Source: Streptomyces griseoviridis
Lineage (GTDB): Bacteria > Actinomycetota > Actinomycetes > Streptomycetales > Streptomycetaceae
Assembly: GCF_005222485.1 (NCBI RefSeq)
Contig: NZ_CP029078.1
Span: 3,903,501 to 3,967,500 of the forward strand
Length of the DNA stretch: 64,000 nucleotides
Direction: 5' to 3'
Shown: one piece after another, positions 48,768 through 57,050 of the stretch
Numbering within the stretch: position 1 is the stretch's first letter
How the letters are laid out: each line of letters starts with the position of its first letter
The notes under the pieces: generated by a model
Database searches by the model: none
What the model was told of the DNA's origin: nothing
The model's input: the letters and a program-made list of their open reading frames with translations, nothing else
Made by a program: the position numbers and the translations under genes

Positions 48768-49731
48768 GGATGCCTCCTTCCAGGAGATCGGCGAGGGCGG
48801 CGGTCATGGGCAGACCGGTGGGCGGCTCCATCCACGCCCACTGGCCAGAAGGATTGCACTCGATGAAGATCCACTCGCCACAGTCGGTCAGAGCGAAGTC
48901 GAACGCTCCGAAGACGAGCCCGAAGTGCTCGAGATAGGCACGCATCGACCGTGCCACCGCGGGCGGGGCCGCGAGCGGCGTGTACGTGTGGGTGCTGTAG
49001 TCCGTCCGCCAGTCGAGCAGACCGGAGTCGATTCGCACCGCGAAGGTCTGCTCGCCGAGCACCGTGACCCGGATGTCGGCGACCTTGTCCACGCGCTTCT
49101 GGAAGAGGTGCATGGTGCCGGTGACGGAGTCGTCGATCTCGTCGGCGCACACCTCCGTCACGGGGACGGTCTGCGCGTGGCCGTCGACCAGATAGAGCGG
49201 AACCGAGATCGGCTTGAAGATGGCCGGGCCGTGCTCCTTGAGGAAGGCCCGTGCGTCTTCCGGAACGTTGGTGATGAGCGTGGGCGGCACCGTGAAGCCA
49301 GCAGCCGCCGCTGCCGCGAGACCGACGGGCTTGTACTCGGCGTCGCCGATGCGGTTGGGGTGGTTGACGTAGAGGCAGCCAGGCAGGGACGTCAGGATGC
49401 CGCCGAGCCCGTAGCGGGCCTGGGCCACGGCGAACCGTTCGTCCTGCCTGTCGAGGTGAGGGAAGGCGAACCCGGAGGGGCGCCAGTAGTACATGGAGCG
49501 CACGGCGCCCAATTCGGCATGTCGGCTCGGGGTCCGCACGCTTCCCCGCCAGCCGTCGGTGTCACCGCCGATGGTGGCCGAGCACGACAGGGTGGCCGGG
49601 AAGTCACCGGAGTCGAACCGCACGACCGGGACACCCCGGTCGTGCAGCTCGGCGATCACGAAGTCCGCGGTCGGGTCGTCGAGGTTGGTGACGATCAGGA
49701 CCGGACGCTCGTCGTTCTTCACCACAGTCAC
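48757..49731 (-). CDS. tgmB: ATP-grasp RiPP maturase (graspetide ligase, SAV_5884-like)
   Basis: A 324-residue ATP-grasp ligase. RPVLIVTNLDDPTADFVIAE at the N-terminus; nucleotide-binding GPAIFKPISVP; LFQKRVDKVADIRVTVLGEQ; and the metal-binding C-terminal IFIECNPSGQWAWME. Enzymes of this group activate Asp/Glu side chains with ATP and join them to Ser/Thr or Lys of a precursor peptide, forming ester or amide macrocycles. The GTG at 49729-49731 overlaps the precursor stop (GTGA), so it is translationally coupled to the substrate gene. Confidence 0.93.
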   Translation of the reverse strand: MTVVKNDERPVLIVTNLDDPTADFVIAELHDRGVPVVRFDSGDFPATLSCSATIGGDTDGWRGSVRTPSRHAELGAVRSMYYWRPSGFAFPHLDRQDERFAVAQARYGLGGILTSLPGCLYVNHPNRIGDAEYKPVGLAAAAAAGFTVPPTLITNVPEDARAFLKEHGPAIFKPISVPLYLVDGHAQTVPVTEVCADEIDDSVTGTMHLFQKRVDKVADIRVTVLGEQTFAVRIDSGLLDWRTDYSTHTYTPLAAPPAVARSMRAYLEHFGLVFGAFDFALTDCGEWIFIECNPSGQWAWMEPPTGLPMTAALADLLEGGIRGQ

Positions 49732-50030
49732 TGGTCGGTGTCGTTGCCCGTGTCGCTGTCCGGGGAGTCGCTGTTGCGGTCCCCCTGGCCGGTCGTGCCG
49801 GTCTTGGGGTTCGTACCGGAAGACGTGCCGTGGCCGGGGGACATGGTGGGCGCCCCGGAAGCGTCGAAGTACCGGGCGGTCTGCGTCGCCGGGTCCAACT
49901 CCACCGTCGCGTGACCGGAGTCCTCGACGGGCGGGTACGGGGCGATCCGGCGCAGGCCCCATGGGACGGCGGTCAGGTGTCCCTGTGGCAGCGGGCTGCC
50001 CGTGGGAAAGCGATCCATGTGGTTGAACAC
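49728..50030 (-). CDS. tgmA: ATP-grasp-modified RiPP precursor
   Basis: A 100-residue precursor. The leader contains MDRFPTGSPLPQGHL, PWGLRRIAPYPPV and TVELDPATQTARYFDASG, the recognition pattern of ATP-grasp target peptides. The C-terminal core (about residues 64-100) is Thr/Ser/Asp-rich: GHGTSSGTNPKTGTTG then DRNSDSPDSDTGNDTDQ. That gives many possible acceptor hydroxyls and donor carboxylates. The GTG at 50028-50030 is chosen because AAAGGAAG lies just upstream; the ATG 12 bases later is the alternative. Overlaps tgmB by four bases. Confidence 0.88.
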   Translation of the reverse strand: MFNHMDRFPTGSPLPQGHLTAVPWGLRRIAPYPPVEDSGHATVELDPATQTARYFDASGAPTMSPGHGTSSGTNPKTGTTGQGDRNSDSPDSDTGNDTDQ

Positions 50031-50147
50031 AATCTTCCTTTCGTGGTGGAGGTACGTGGGTGATGACTGTCTTGCTTGCCCGCCGGCCACCTGCGGCTGT
50101 CATGTGCCCAGCGGGAGCGGTGAGGCCGGTCGCCGACATACACGAGG

Positions 50148-50507
50148 TCAGACCGGCACGAGAACTTGCCGTCGAAGGCCCTCAAGCACTCGCGTGAGCA
50201 GGACTGCTTCCGGCTCCCCGGCCTCGACGGCTTCTCGGCCCTCGGCGTACCAGCGGCCGAGATGCCGCTGCCACGCGTAGTCCGCTCGAACCACCTCGGC
50301 GCGCATCTCCCCGAGCGCCAGGTCGGACTCCATGCGCAGCCGGAGGAGATCGGCAGGTGTGATGCGCAGCGGCTCGGCGAACTTCGGCGGATCGCAAGCT
50401 CCTGCCGACTGGAGTGGACCGAGGGTGATGTCGACGCAGGCGTCCGGATTCGGGTCAGCCACCAACTCGTGGGCCCCCATGAGCCGTAACGAGATGCGGG
50501 GCCTCAC
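50148..50507 (-). CDS. Hypothetical protein with TTA codon
   Basis: A 119-residue acidic, mostly helical protein (LMGAHELVADPNPDACVDIT, LRITPADLLRLRMESDLALG, WQRHLGRWYAEGREAVEAGE). No family is recognised. The GTG at 50505-50507 overlaps the stop of the anti-sigma-type ATPase (GTGA), so the two are coupled. The seventh codon is TTA, which makes translation dependent on bldA. It lies 117 bases upstream of tgmA on the same strand; a link to the RiPP cassette is possible but unproven. Confidence 0.75.
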   Translation of the reverse strand: MRPRISLRLMGAHELVADPNPDACVDITLGPLQSAGACDPPKFAEPLRITPADLLRLRMESDLALGEMRAEVVRADYAWQRHLGRWYAEGREAVEAGEPEAVLLTRVLEGLRRQVLVPV

Positions 50508-50941
50508 CGTGCGACCGGCGCTTCCGCGCCCGGCACTTTCAGCTCGGCCCACACGACCTTGCCCCGGCGCTTTCGGTCGTAGCCCCATCTCCAGCTGAGG
50601 GCCTCGACCAGGAGCAGGCCGCGCCCTCCCTCCGAGTCGTCGTCGGGGTCGCCCGGCTCGGGAGTGTCCCGGCAGTTGTCCGCGACACCGATGCGCACCA
50701 CACCCTCGGCCGGCCGCGTGACCCGGACCTGGACGACACGGCACCGCGTATGACGGACCGCGTTGTTGACCAGCTCGGCGACGACCTGGACCCCATCCCC
50801 GGCCAACTCACCTATGCCCCAGGCGTCCAGGACAGCGGCGACGAGCAGACGGGCCCGGCGAGCGGATTCCCGCTCACACGGCATCGTCTCGGTGTACCCG
50901 GGTGCGCCGGTCGCAGTAGGTCGAGCTGCGGTCATGGTCAC
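50504..50941 (-). CDS. RsbW-like ATP-binding protein (HATPase_c, anti-sigma type)
   Basis: A 145-residue GHKL ATPase. N box: VQVVAELVNNAVRHTRCRVV; G1: VRIGVADNC; G2: SEGGRGLLLVEALSWRWGYD. Streptomyces has dozens of such small kinases, usually without a known sigma factor, often beside XRE regulators and small proteins, as here. The GTG at 50939-50941 has GGAGGG eight bases upstream; the ATG six bases on is less well placed. It diverges from the XRE regulator gene. Confidence 0.88.
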   Translation of the reverse strand: MTMTAARPTATGAPGYTETMPCERESARRARLLVAAVLDAWGIGELAGDGVQVVAELVNNAVRHTRCRVVQVRVTRPAEGVVRIGVADNCRDTPEPGDPDDDSEGGRGLLLVEALSWRWGYDRKRRGKVVWAELKVPGAEAPVAR

Positions 50942-51188
50942 GAGAACATCCCTCCAAGGGTGGGACGCCCGCCCCGCCGACGGGGTGACGACGGAACAGG
51001 CCCTTCTCCATGCCGTCGGAAGGAAAGGAGAAGGGGGACCTTCCGACGGGCGATGACCAGTCAACGACCCGCGGCAGGAAGGGAACAGGAAAGGTCGCTC
51101 ACTCGCCGGTCGCCTCGAACCGGAAGACTTTACGGTCCCGTGACCTGTGGGCTGGTTCGCTCGATGCTGCCGGTCTACCGTCGAAGGC

Positions 51189-52445
51189 ATGGCAGCGAAC
51201 GCCATCCTCAAGAACCGGATGGCCGAACTCGGGCTCACGCAGGACGAATTAGCAGGTCGGATGAACACGGCACTCGCGGACATCACCGGCCGACCCGGCG
51301 ACGTCTCCGCCCGGACGGTACGCAACCTGCTGAACGGAACCTCGCGCCGGCCCATCGGACGCACATGCGCCGCTCTGGAGCGGGTGTTCGGCTGTCCGGT
51401 CGAGGATCTAGGGTTCAACGCACCACGCACCACGCACCACCCGCAGGAGGAGGATCCCGTGCGGCGTCGCACCTTCATCGCCTCAGCCACCGGGACCGCA
51501 GCCGCAGCCGTCCCCTTGGTGGCCCAACGCCGCGCCGTCGGCCTGTCGGACGTGGCACGCGCAGCCGCCGGAATGAACGCACTCGTCGAGGCCGACGACC
51601 GCCAAGGCGGCCACTTCGAACTGGAAAGGGCAGCCGCCACAGGCCGCGACGGCGTTCTGGAGTTGCAGCAGCGCAACGCCAGTGAACGCGTCCGCCGCGC
51701 CCTGTACGCACTGGCCGCCGAGTACACCACCATCGCGGCCTGGTCCTGCATCGACGCCCGCAATCTCGACCAGGCGCAGAAGTACCTGAACGAATCCGCG
51801 ACGTACGCCGGTCTCTCCCAGGACGGCCCCACCGAGATCCGGGTGTGGGTCAACCTCTCCATGCTCGCCTACCAGCGGCACAACTGGCCCGAGGCACTCG
51901 CGGCGGCACAAGCCGCCCAAGTTTCCTACGCAGCCCGCCGGGACCCGTTCTTCGACTCACTGGGCCGAGTCCGCGCCGCCCTCGCGTACGCGGCCCTCGG
52001 GGACGGACGGGCCGGCCTGCGGTCCCTGAAATCTGCCCAGGACACCTACACCAGGACGATGGAGCGCGAACGCCCGCGCTGGACGGCCTTCTACGGCCAG
52101 GCCGAACTCGACCACCTCGCCGCCGTCGTGCAATTCAACAGCGGGCGCCCCGCCCACGCCGAGGCCATGGCCCACCGTGCCCTGGCCCAGATCCCGGCAG
52201 CTTTCCGGCGCAACAAGGCCCTCGCCACCGCACAGCTCGCCCTCGCTCAGCTCCAGCAGGGCGACGCCGAGCAAGCCACGGTGACCGCCTCCGACGTCTT
52301 CACGATCATGGACGGTGATCCCCTGCCGGGCCGCATGCGCACGCTCATCGGCGACTTCCACCGGGACCTGTTCGTCCGGGCCCCCTCCACCGCCTACGCA
52401 CGAGACTGGGCCGACCGCATGCGAACCGAATGGAGCCGAGCGTGA
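51189..52445 (+). CDS. XRE family regulator with TPR-like C-terminal domain
   Basis: A 418-residue regulator. The N-terminal HTH (residues about 5-75: ILKNRMAELGLTQDELAGRM, SARTVRNLLNGTSRRPIGRT) is followed by a linker with RRRTFIASATGTAAAAVPLV and a helical repeat domain (ALYALAAEYTTIAAWSCIDA, QKYLNESATYAGLSQDGPTE) resembling tetratricopeptide sensors that bind peptides. Codon 18 (DELAG) is TTA, so it is bldA-dependent. The ATG at 51189 has GAAGG just upstream. It diverges from the ATPase gene and overlaps the GNAT gene. Confidence 0.88.
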   Translation: MAANAILKNRMAELGLTQDELAGRMNTALADITGRPGDVSARTVRNLLNGTSRRPIGRTCAALERVFGCPVEDLGFNAPRTTHHPQEEDPVRRRTFIASATGTAAAAVPLVAQRRAVGLSDVARAAAGMNALVEADDRQGGHFELERAAATGRDGVLELQQRNASERVRRALYALAAEYTTIAAWSCIDARNLDQAQKYLNESATYAGLSQDGPTEIRVWVNLSMLAYQRHNWPEALAAAQAAQVSYAARRDPFFDSLGRVRAALAYAALGDGRAGLRSLKSAQDTYTRTMERERPRWTAFYGQAELDHLAAVVQFNSGRPAHAEAMAHRALAQIPAAFRRNKALATAQLALAQLQQGDAEQATVTASDVFTIMDGDPLPGRMRTLIGDFHRDLFVRAPSTAYARDWADRMRTEWSRA

Positions 52446-53008
52446 CCGACCTGCGTCATCACCAGCACGGAAACCTCCCCGAAGGCTTCCGGCAGATGCT
52501 CATCGACGTACACGCCGACGCCTACGCCGACCAGATGGACGACCCCTTCCACCAGCGTTTCGCCTGGTTCGCCGACCACTGGTCCGGCATGGACGGCTTC
52601 TCCTGCGTCGTGGCCTACGACGGGGACGAACCGACCGGCTTCGCCTACGGCGCCCCGCTCACGCCCGGCCGCGAGTGGTGGCGCTCCACCGGCTACCAGC
52701 CGAACAACGGCTACTCCTCCACTTACGCCGTGTCCGAGGTCATGGTGCGCCCCCGCTGGCGCAAGCAGGGAATCTCCGAACGACTCCACGAAGCGCTCCT
52801 GAAGGAGCGAACGGAAGACCTCGCCGTACTCCTCGTCGACGTGACCCACCCCAAGGTGCAGGCGCTCTACGAGTCGTGGGGGTACGCCAAGGCCGGCGAG
52901 CAGCAACCGTTCGCGGACTCACCGGTGTACGCCGTCATGGTCAAGCCGCTCCGTCGACTGGCCGGGCCGGTTGACGTCGCTTCAGGTGTCGACCACCTGG
53001 CCTCCTGA
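52442..53008 (+). CDS. GNAT family N-acetyltransferase
   Basis: A 188-residue single-domain acetyltransferase: FSCVVAYDGDEPTGFAYGAP, then motif A SEVMVRPRWRKQGISERLHE (R-x-x-G-I/S form) and motif B VDVTHPKVQALYESWGYAKA. The GTG at 52442 overlaps the XRE stop (GTGA), so it is expressed with the regulator, an XRE-GNAT pairing common in Streptomyces. The acceptor is unknown. Confidence 0.9.
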   Translation: MTDLRHHQHGNLPEGFRQMLIDVHADAYADQMDDPFHQRFAWFADHWSGMDGFSCVVAYDGDEPTGFAYGAPLTPGREWWRSTGYQPNNGYSSTYAVSEVMVRPRWRKQGISERLHEALLKERTEDLAVLLVDVTHPKVQALYESWGYAKAGEQQPFADSPVYAVMVKPLRRLAGPVDVASGVDHLAS

Positions 53009-53076
53009 GCCACCCTTGCTCGCCTCGGAGATCGGCCTAGGCTGCTTGAGGGCCTGGATGCGGGCGACGGGCGACG

Positions 53077-53547
53077 CTACGAGCGGTGGAGAGGCCGACC
53101 GGTCTGCTGCCAGCCGTGTTCGGTGAGTGGGCCGCTGTCGTCGAGGTAGCCGCGCAGGCCGGCCTTCGGGTACTCGATGATGTCGTCGGGCAGGTCGTGC
53201 ACGGGGAACCACTCAAGGGCGAGGCATTTCTCGGGCTCCTTGTTGACGGGCCGCCCTTCCCATTCGGTGGCCTCGAAGAAGAACCCGATCCGCTCCGTAC
53301 ACGCGTCCTGCCGGTGATGCACGGTCTGGACCAGGCGGAGGTGAACCGGGACGACGGTGATGCCGGTCTCCTCGTACAACTCCCGTGCGGCGCCGTCGGG
53401 AAGGGACTCGCCCTGGTCGAGCTTGCCCGACGGCATGTGCCATCGGCCGTGGCCGTAGGGGCCGTTACGCCGCGACAGAAGGACCTGGTCGCCGTCGCGG
53501 ACGATGACGTGAGTGTCGATGACGGGCCGTGCCAGTTGTCCGCTCAT
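53077..53547 (-). CDS. Nudix hydrolase
   Basis: A 156-residue Nudix domain with a complete Nudix box, GKLDQGESLPDGAARELYEE followed by TGI (G-x5-E-x7-R-E-x2-E-E-x-G). WHMPSGKLDQGE and ECLALEWFP-type strands fit ADP-ribose or nucleotide pyrophosphatases. The ATG at 53545-53547 has AAGGA only two bases away, which is poorly spaced, and the same frame is open and protein-like for another 83 codons upstream. A longer fused protein is therefore possible. Confidence 0.85.
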   Translation of the reverse strand: MSGQLARPVIDTHVIVRDGDQVLLSRRNGPYGHGRWHMPSGKLDQGESLPDGAARELYEETGITVVPVHLRLVQTVHHRQDACTERIGFFFEATEWEGRPVNKEPEKCLALEWFPVHDLPDDIIEYPKAGLRGYLDDSGPLTEHGWQQTGRPLHRS

Positions 53548-53796
53548 GTTCCTTGGGGGCCGGACGGGCAGGTGAGGTGAGGTGGTGACCGAGGCTATCG
53601 GCAGGGGCGGGGTTCCGGCGGCGATTCGTCGTGCCACGTCCGATGGAGTGGCATTGCCGGTGTCGAGAGGCAGCACCTTCACGCCCTGCCTCATCAGCCG
53701 GTACGCGGCATCGGCGTGGAGATCGGCTGCACCGCGCCGCAGCGTCAGGCACTCCCGGCACGTCGTGAGTACCTGTTCCTGAGGCCAACATGACAT
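53548..53796 (-). other. In-frame, protein-like extension upstream of the Nudix domain
   Basis: Without any stop, this 83-codon stretch from ATG 53794-53796 joins the Nudix frame. It reads MSCWPQEQVLTTCRECLTLR, then GAADLHADAAYRLMRQGVKV and SDVARRIAAGTPPLP. Third positions are mostly G or C and a Cys pair (CREC) is present. It could be the true N-terminus of a 239-residue fusion or the relic of a separate small gene. No ribosome-binding site is obvious. Confidence 0.45.
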
Positions 53797-53827
53797 GTCG
53801 CGGTTCGTCAGCCTTCGTTGGCTCCGA

Positions 53828-54340
53828 TCAGCGTCCGTCGAGGTGATCAAGGTGGTGGAGGAGCAAGGCGAGCGACTCCCGCGGGTGTTGGCCGGCCGTG
53901 TCGACGACGAGGTGCTCCCGGTCCCAGGGCTCGTAGTCGCGGCTGAGGACCTGCTGCCAGTCGAGCAGGGGCAGATCGGGGATGTCGATCGACCGTGTGG
54001 TCACGCGGCCTCGGTGCTCGTCCGGGTCTGAGCAGACGACTTCCACTTCGACGACGGGGACGGCCGCCTTGGACCCCACGTTCTTCCAGCTGTCGCGGGT
54101 GACGGCCAGGGGGTTCACGGATTCCGCGATCACGGTCAGCCCTTGCTGGAGATGTTCTTCGGCGAGGGCGTATCCGATGACGTAGCCGGCCGGTCCGACG
54201 GGATGCTGTGCCAGGCCGGAGCGGACGATGGCCTGTTCGATGGTGTCGATGCGCAGGTGGACCGCGCCGATGCGTGCGGCCAGCAGCCGCGCGAGCGTGG
54301 TCTTGCCGGTGCCGGGCAGTCCGCCGATCACGATGAGCAT
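53828..54340 (-). CDS. P-loop kinase (AAA_33/zeta-like)
   Basis: A 170-residue P-loop protein: Walker A GGLPGTGKTTLARLLAARIG at residues 6-25, RIDTIEQAIVRSG as the substrate-side helix, VIAESVNPLAVTRDSWKNVG and VVEVEVVCSDPDEHRGRV with a conserved Asp. This is the small-molecule or nucleotide kinase family that includes chloramphenicol phosphotransferase and zeta toxins. The substrate is unknown. The ATG at 54338-54340 begins at the Walker strand. Confidence 0.85.
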   Translation of the reverse strand: MLIVIGGLPGTGKTTLARLLAARIGAVHLRIDTIEQAIVRSGLAQHPVGPAGYVIGYALAEEHLQQGLTVIAESVNPLAVTRDSWKNVGSKAAVPVVEVEVVCSDPDEHRGRVTTRSIDIPDLPLLDWQQVLSRDYEPWDREHLVVDTAGQHPRESLALLLHHLDHLDGR

Positions 54341-55104
54341 GTGCTCATCCTGCCGGAGCGAGAGGGAGGGACGAAGCGGGCGGTGTTGTGGAGGAGTTGC
54401 TGCCGGTCCGGGTGGGGGTGCCGGCCGTGAACTGGAGAACGATCAGTCCCGGTTGGCCTCGCGGGAGGCGGCCAGCCGCTCCAGTTCGCCGTCGCCGGTC
54501 CCCTCGATCTCCTCGGGCACCGTTCTCACCTCAACCCGTGGGCCGGGCAGGGCCGTTGACCGTGACGGGACGCGGCCCGCCTCTCGAACCCGAGAGTCGG
54601 ACTTAAGATCCTACGATCACGACGATTGACCGGTGATGATTGTTTTTGATCGGCAGTAAGGTCCGGAGGTGTTCGCGCAACGGTCACCGTGACCGTTCGC
54701 CGTACGAACCCTTCCCGGGCCCTCCAGGCCCTTGTCACGCACCGCCGTGAGCAGTGGACGGCGTTCGGCCGCCGGTCCACCCCCACCACCCAAGTCGCCT
54801 CGCAGACCGCGGACACACAGCCGGCCTGGGTGCCGAGGCTGCCCGGAGCCGGAGATACGGAACAGGCACTGCGAGCGCACGGCGGGACCGGCCGGGCCCC
54901 GTGGCACGTGTGTCGGTCCGGGGTTCGGGGGTTCGGGTCGCGCCACACTGGCCCGGATCGGTCGTCGCGACGCCCGGTTCGGTGGGATCTCTGCCGCGGT
55001 GGCCGGATCGGGCCGCCGTCTGCCGGCCCCCTGTCGGCCGCGCGGCGCGCTCTGTTCCGTGACGGTCGCGGCCGGCCGCGGTGCTACGGGAGGAGCGGGA
55101 CGTC
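54341..55104. other. 764-base gap at the end of the accessory region
   Basis: The only protein-like stretch is a possible 25-codon minus-strand gene (54443-54520). 54600-54665 is clearly AT-rich (TTTTTGATCGG) and may hold a promoter. 54700-55080 has open frames on both strands without start signals or recognisable domains. It marks the change back from the accessory block to standard Streptomyces genes. Confidence 0.5.
54443..54520 (-). CDS. Possible 25-residue small protein
   Basis: GTG at 54518-54520 with GAGGTGA six bases upstream encodes MPEEIEGTGDGELERLAASR then EANRD and a TGA. Third positions are almost all G or C. The frame is open for about 30 codons upstream, so it may instead be the end of a decayed gene. 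Low confidence. Confidence 0.3.
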   Translation of the reverse strand: MPEEIEGTGDGELERLAASREANRD

Positions 55105-56421
55105 ATGAGTGGTGGCCACGCCTGGACCGGGGCCGCGGTCGCGGCCGTCACCGCTGGCTATGGGCTGTTCTCGCGCCGCCTGGCCTCGACACCGGTGTCG
55201 GCTCCCCTGGTGTTCACCGGCTTCGGCGTGCTCATCGGGCCGATCGGGCTGGGAATTCTCGACCTGGGTCACGACGCCGGTCCGGTGCTGACGTTGGTCG
55301 AGGCGGCCCTGGCCCTGATGATCTTCACCGACTCGATGGCGGTACGCGGAGGTGACCTGCGCACCGGCGCCTTCCTGCCGCTGCGGCTGCTGGTGATCGG
55401 CCTGCCGTTGAGCATCGGAGCGGGATGGCTGCTGGCGTGGTCCCTGCTCCCGGGGCTGACCCTCTGGGAGTTCGCGCTGCTCGGCGCGGTTCTCGCCCCC
55501 ACCGACGCTGCGCTCGGCAAGACCGCCTGCTCAAGTCCGCGTGTCCCGGCCCTCGTACGCCACGGGCTCAACGTCGAGAGCGGTCTGAACGACGGCCTGG
55601 TGCTGCCGTTCTTCCTGCTGTTCCTCGCCGCGATCCCCGGCACCGTCGCCTCCCAGGAGGGCGTGGGCGGAGTGTTCTGGCGGTCGTTGGTGGTCAGCGG
55701 CGTGGTGGGGTTGGGCCTCGGGCAGGTCGGCGGACGGCTGCTGTCCCTCGCGCGGGTCAGGGGCTGGGTGACGGACGAGTGGCGGCAGGTCGTCGTCCTG
55801 GCGGTGGCTCTCTGCGCGTACGGCGTGGCGGCGGCCTTGGACGGGAGCGGCTTCATCGCCACCTGGGCGGGCGGCTTCGCGTTCGGCGCCGCGCTGCGCG
55901 GGAGCGAACCCGCGGACGGTCGGCCTGCCGGGGAGCGGCCCGCCGACCTGGCCGAGTACCTGGGCGGGCTGCTGGGGAACCTGAGCTTCCTGGTGTTCGG
56001 GGCGGTCCTGCTCGGCCCGGCACTCGAGCACCTCGGCTGGCGGATCGTCGTCTACGCGGTGCTCAGTCTGACGGTGGTCAGGATGGTTCCGGTGGCCCTC
56101 GCGCTCGCCGGTAGCGGCATGCGGCTGCCCACCGTGGCGTACGTCGGCTGGTTCGGGCCCCGCGGCCTAGCCTCCGTGGTGTTCGGGCTTCTCGTGGTGG
56201 AGGACTCCGTGCCCGGGACCGCGCTGCTGGGGCAGGTCGTCGCCGTCACCATCGGCCTCAGCGTCCTGCTGCACGGCATGTCCGCCCCCGGCCTCGCCGA
56301 CCGCTACGGGAACTGGTTCGACGTCGCGAAGGCCACCACCCCCGAGCCGCGCGAGGCCCAGGCCCAGGAGGGGCGGGCAGCCACCGGGACGGCGCACGGC
56401 GGCTCACGACGCCTGCGCTGA
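55105..56421 (+). CDS. Cation:proton antiporter (NhaP/CPA1 type)
   Basis: A 438-residue membrane protein with about 12 segments. Motifs: VFTGFGVLIGPIGLGIL, GAVLAPTDAALGKTACSSPR, and HGLNVESGLNDGLVLPFFLL, the ion-binding segment of CPA1 exchangers. Unlike the antiporter at 16 kb it has no TrkA_C tail, only a short hydrophilic C-terminus. It probably exchanges Na+ or K+ for H+. The ATG at 55105 has GGAGG upstream; a GTG at 55081 in the same frame would place it within the coding region. Confidence 0.9.
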   Translation: MSGGHAWTGAAVAAVTAGYGLFSRRLASTPVSAPLVFTGFGVLIGPIGLGILDLGHDAGPVLTLVEAALALMIFTDSMAVRGGDLRTGAFLPLRLLVIGLPLSIGAGWLLAWSLLPGLTLWEFALLGAVLAPTDAALGKTACSSPRVPALVRHGLNVESGLNDGLVLPFFLLFLAAIPGTVASQEGVGGVFWRSLVVSGVVGLGLGQVGGRLLSLARVRGWVTDEWRQVVVLAVALCAYGVAAALDGSGFIATWAGGFAFGAALRGSEPADGRPAGERPADLAEYLGGLLGNLSFLVFGAVLLGPALEHLGWRIVVYAVLSLTVVRMVPVALALAGSGMRLPTVAYVGWFGPRGLASVVFGLLVVEDSVPGTALLGQVVAVTIGLSVLLHGMSAPGLADRYGNWFDVAKATTPEPREAQAQEGRAATGTAHGGSRRLR

Positions 56422-56626
56422 CGACTCAGGCAGACGGCCACGGGGCTCGCCTGGTGGCGGAGGCCCGCGGCCGTCGGCCGGAGCGGTGGACCTTCGTCGG
56501 GCGGAAGGGCCCCCTGGGCCCCTGCGTCGAGCCCGGATGCGTTCTACCGTGAAGAGGGGCCCACCTTTTCGTGGATCCGTGCCCCCATCCCCCGACCGGA
56601 GGAACACACCCCGAAGGACATCAACC

Positions 56627-56953
56627 ATGACCACCGCATCTGACACCCCAGTCCTGGACACCCTCACCGCCATGGCGGTCGACTCGGTCGAGCGCTGCGG
56701 CCTCTCCCCCGACATGCTGCTCCTCGCGCGCGTCGCGGCGCTCGCCGCCTCGGACGCCCCGCCCATCTCCTACGCGGCCCACATCGATCCCGCCCTGGAG
56801 ACCGGCGTCACCGCCGACCAGGTGCAGGACGTCCTGGTGGCCATCGCGCCCGTCGTGGGCACCGCCCGCGTCATGACGGCGGCGGGCAACATCGCCAAGG
56901 CGCTCGGCATCGCCATAGCCGTCACCGATGCCGAGGTCGGCGGCCGGCGCTGA
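56627..56953 (+). CDS. Carboxymuconolactone decarboxylase-like protein
   Basis: A 108-residue helical protein of the CMD/AhpD fold: LLLARVAALAASDAPPISYA, then TADQVQDVLVAIAPVVGTAR and GNIAKALGIA. It lacks the CxxC...H redox motif of AhpD, so peroxidase-type activity is unlikely. The ATG at 56627 begins MTTASDTPVLDTL; a GGAGGAA sits about 27 bases upstream and a weaker AAGGA 13 bases upstream. It stands alone between the antiporter and the glycosidase gene. Confidence 0.85.
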   Translation: MTTASDTPVLDTLTAMAVDSVERCGLSPDMLLLARVAALAASDAPPISYAAHIDPALETGVTADQVQDVLVAIAPVVGTARVMTAAGNIAKALGIAIAVTDAEVGGRR

Positions 56954-57050
56954 GCAGCCGGCCCGTCGGTCTCGTCGATGACATCGTCCGCCGGGGCCGT
57001 GCGCGGGCCCCAGCGGCCAGGCCCGGCGCCCGGCACCGGCCGCCCCAGGC

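Noticed and set aside
54526-55080. Several overlapping frames on both strands in the 54.5-55.1 kb gap
   Set aside because: No start signals, domains or consistent codon bias.
46751-55104. attL/attR direct repeats of tRNA-Arg
   Set aside because: Reading by eye I found no second copy of the tRNA 3' end; integration remains only an inference.
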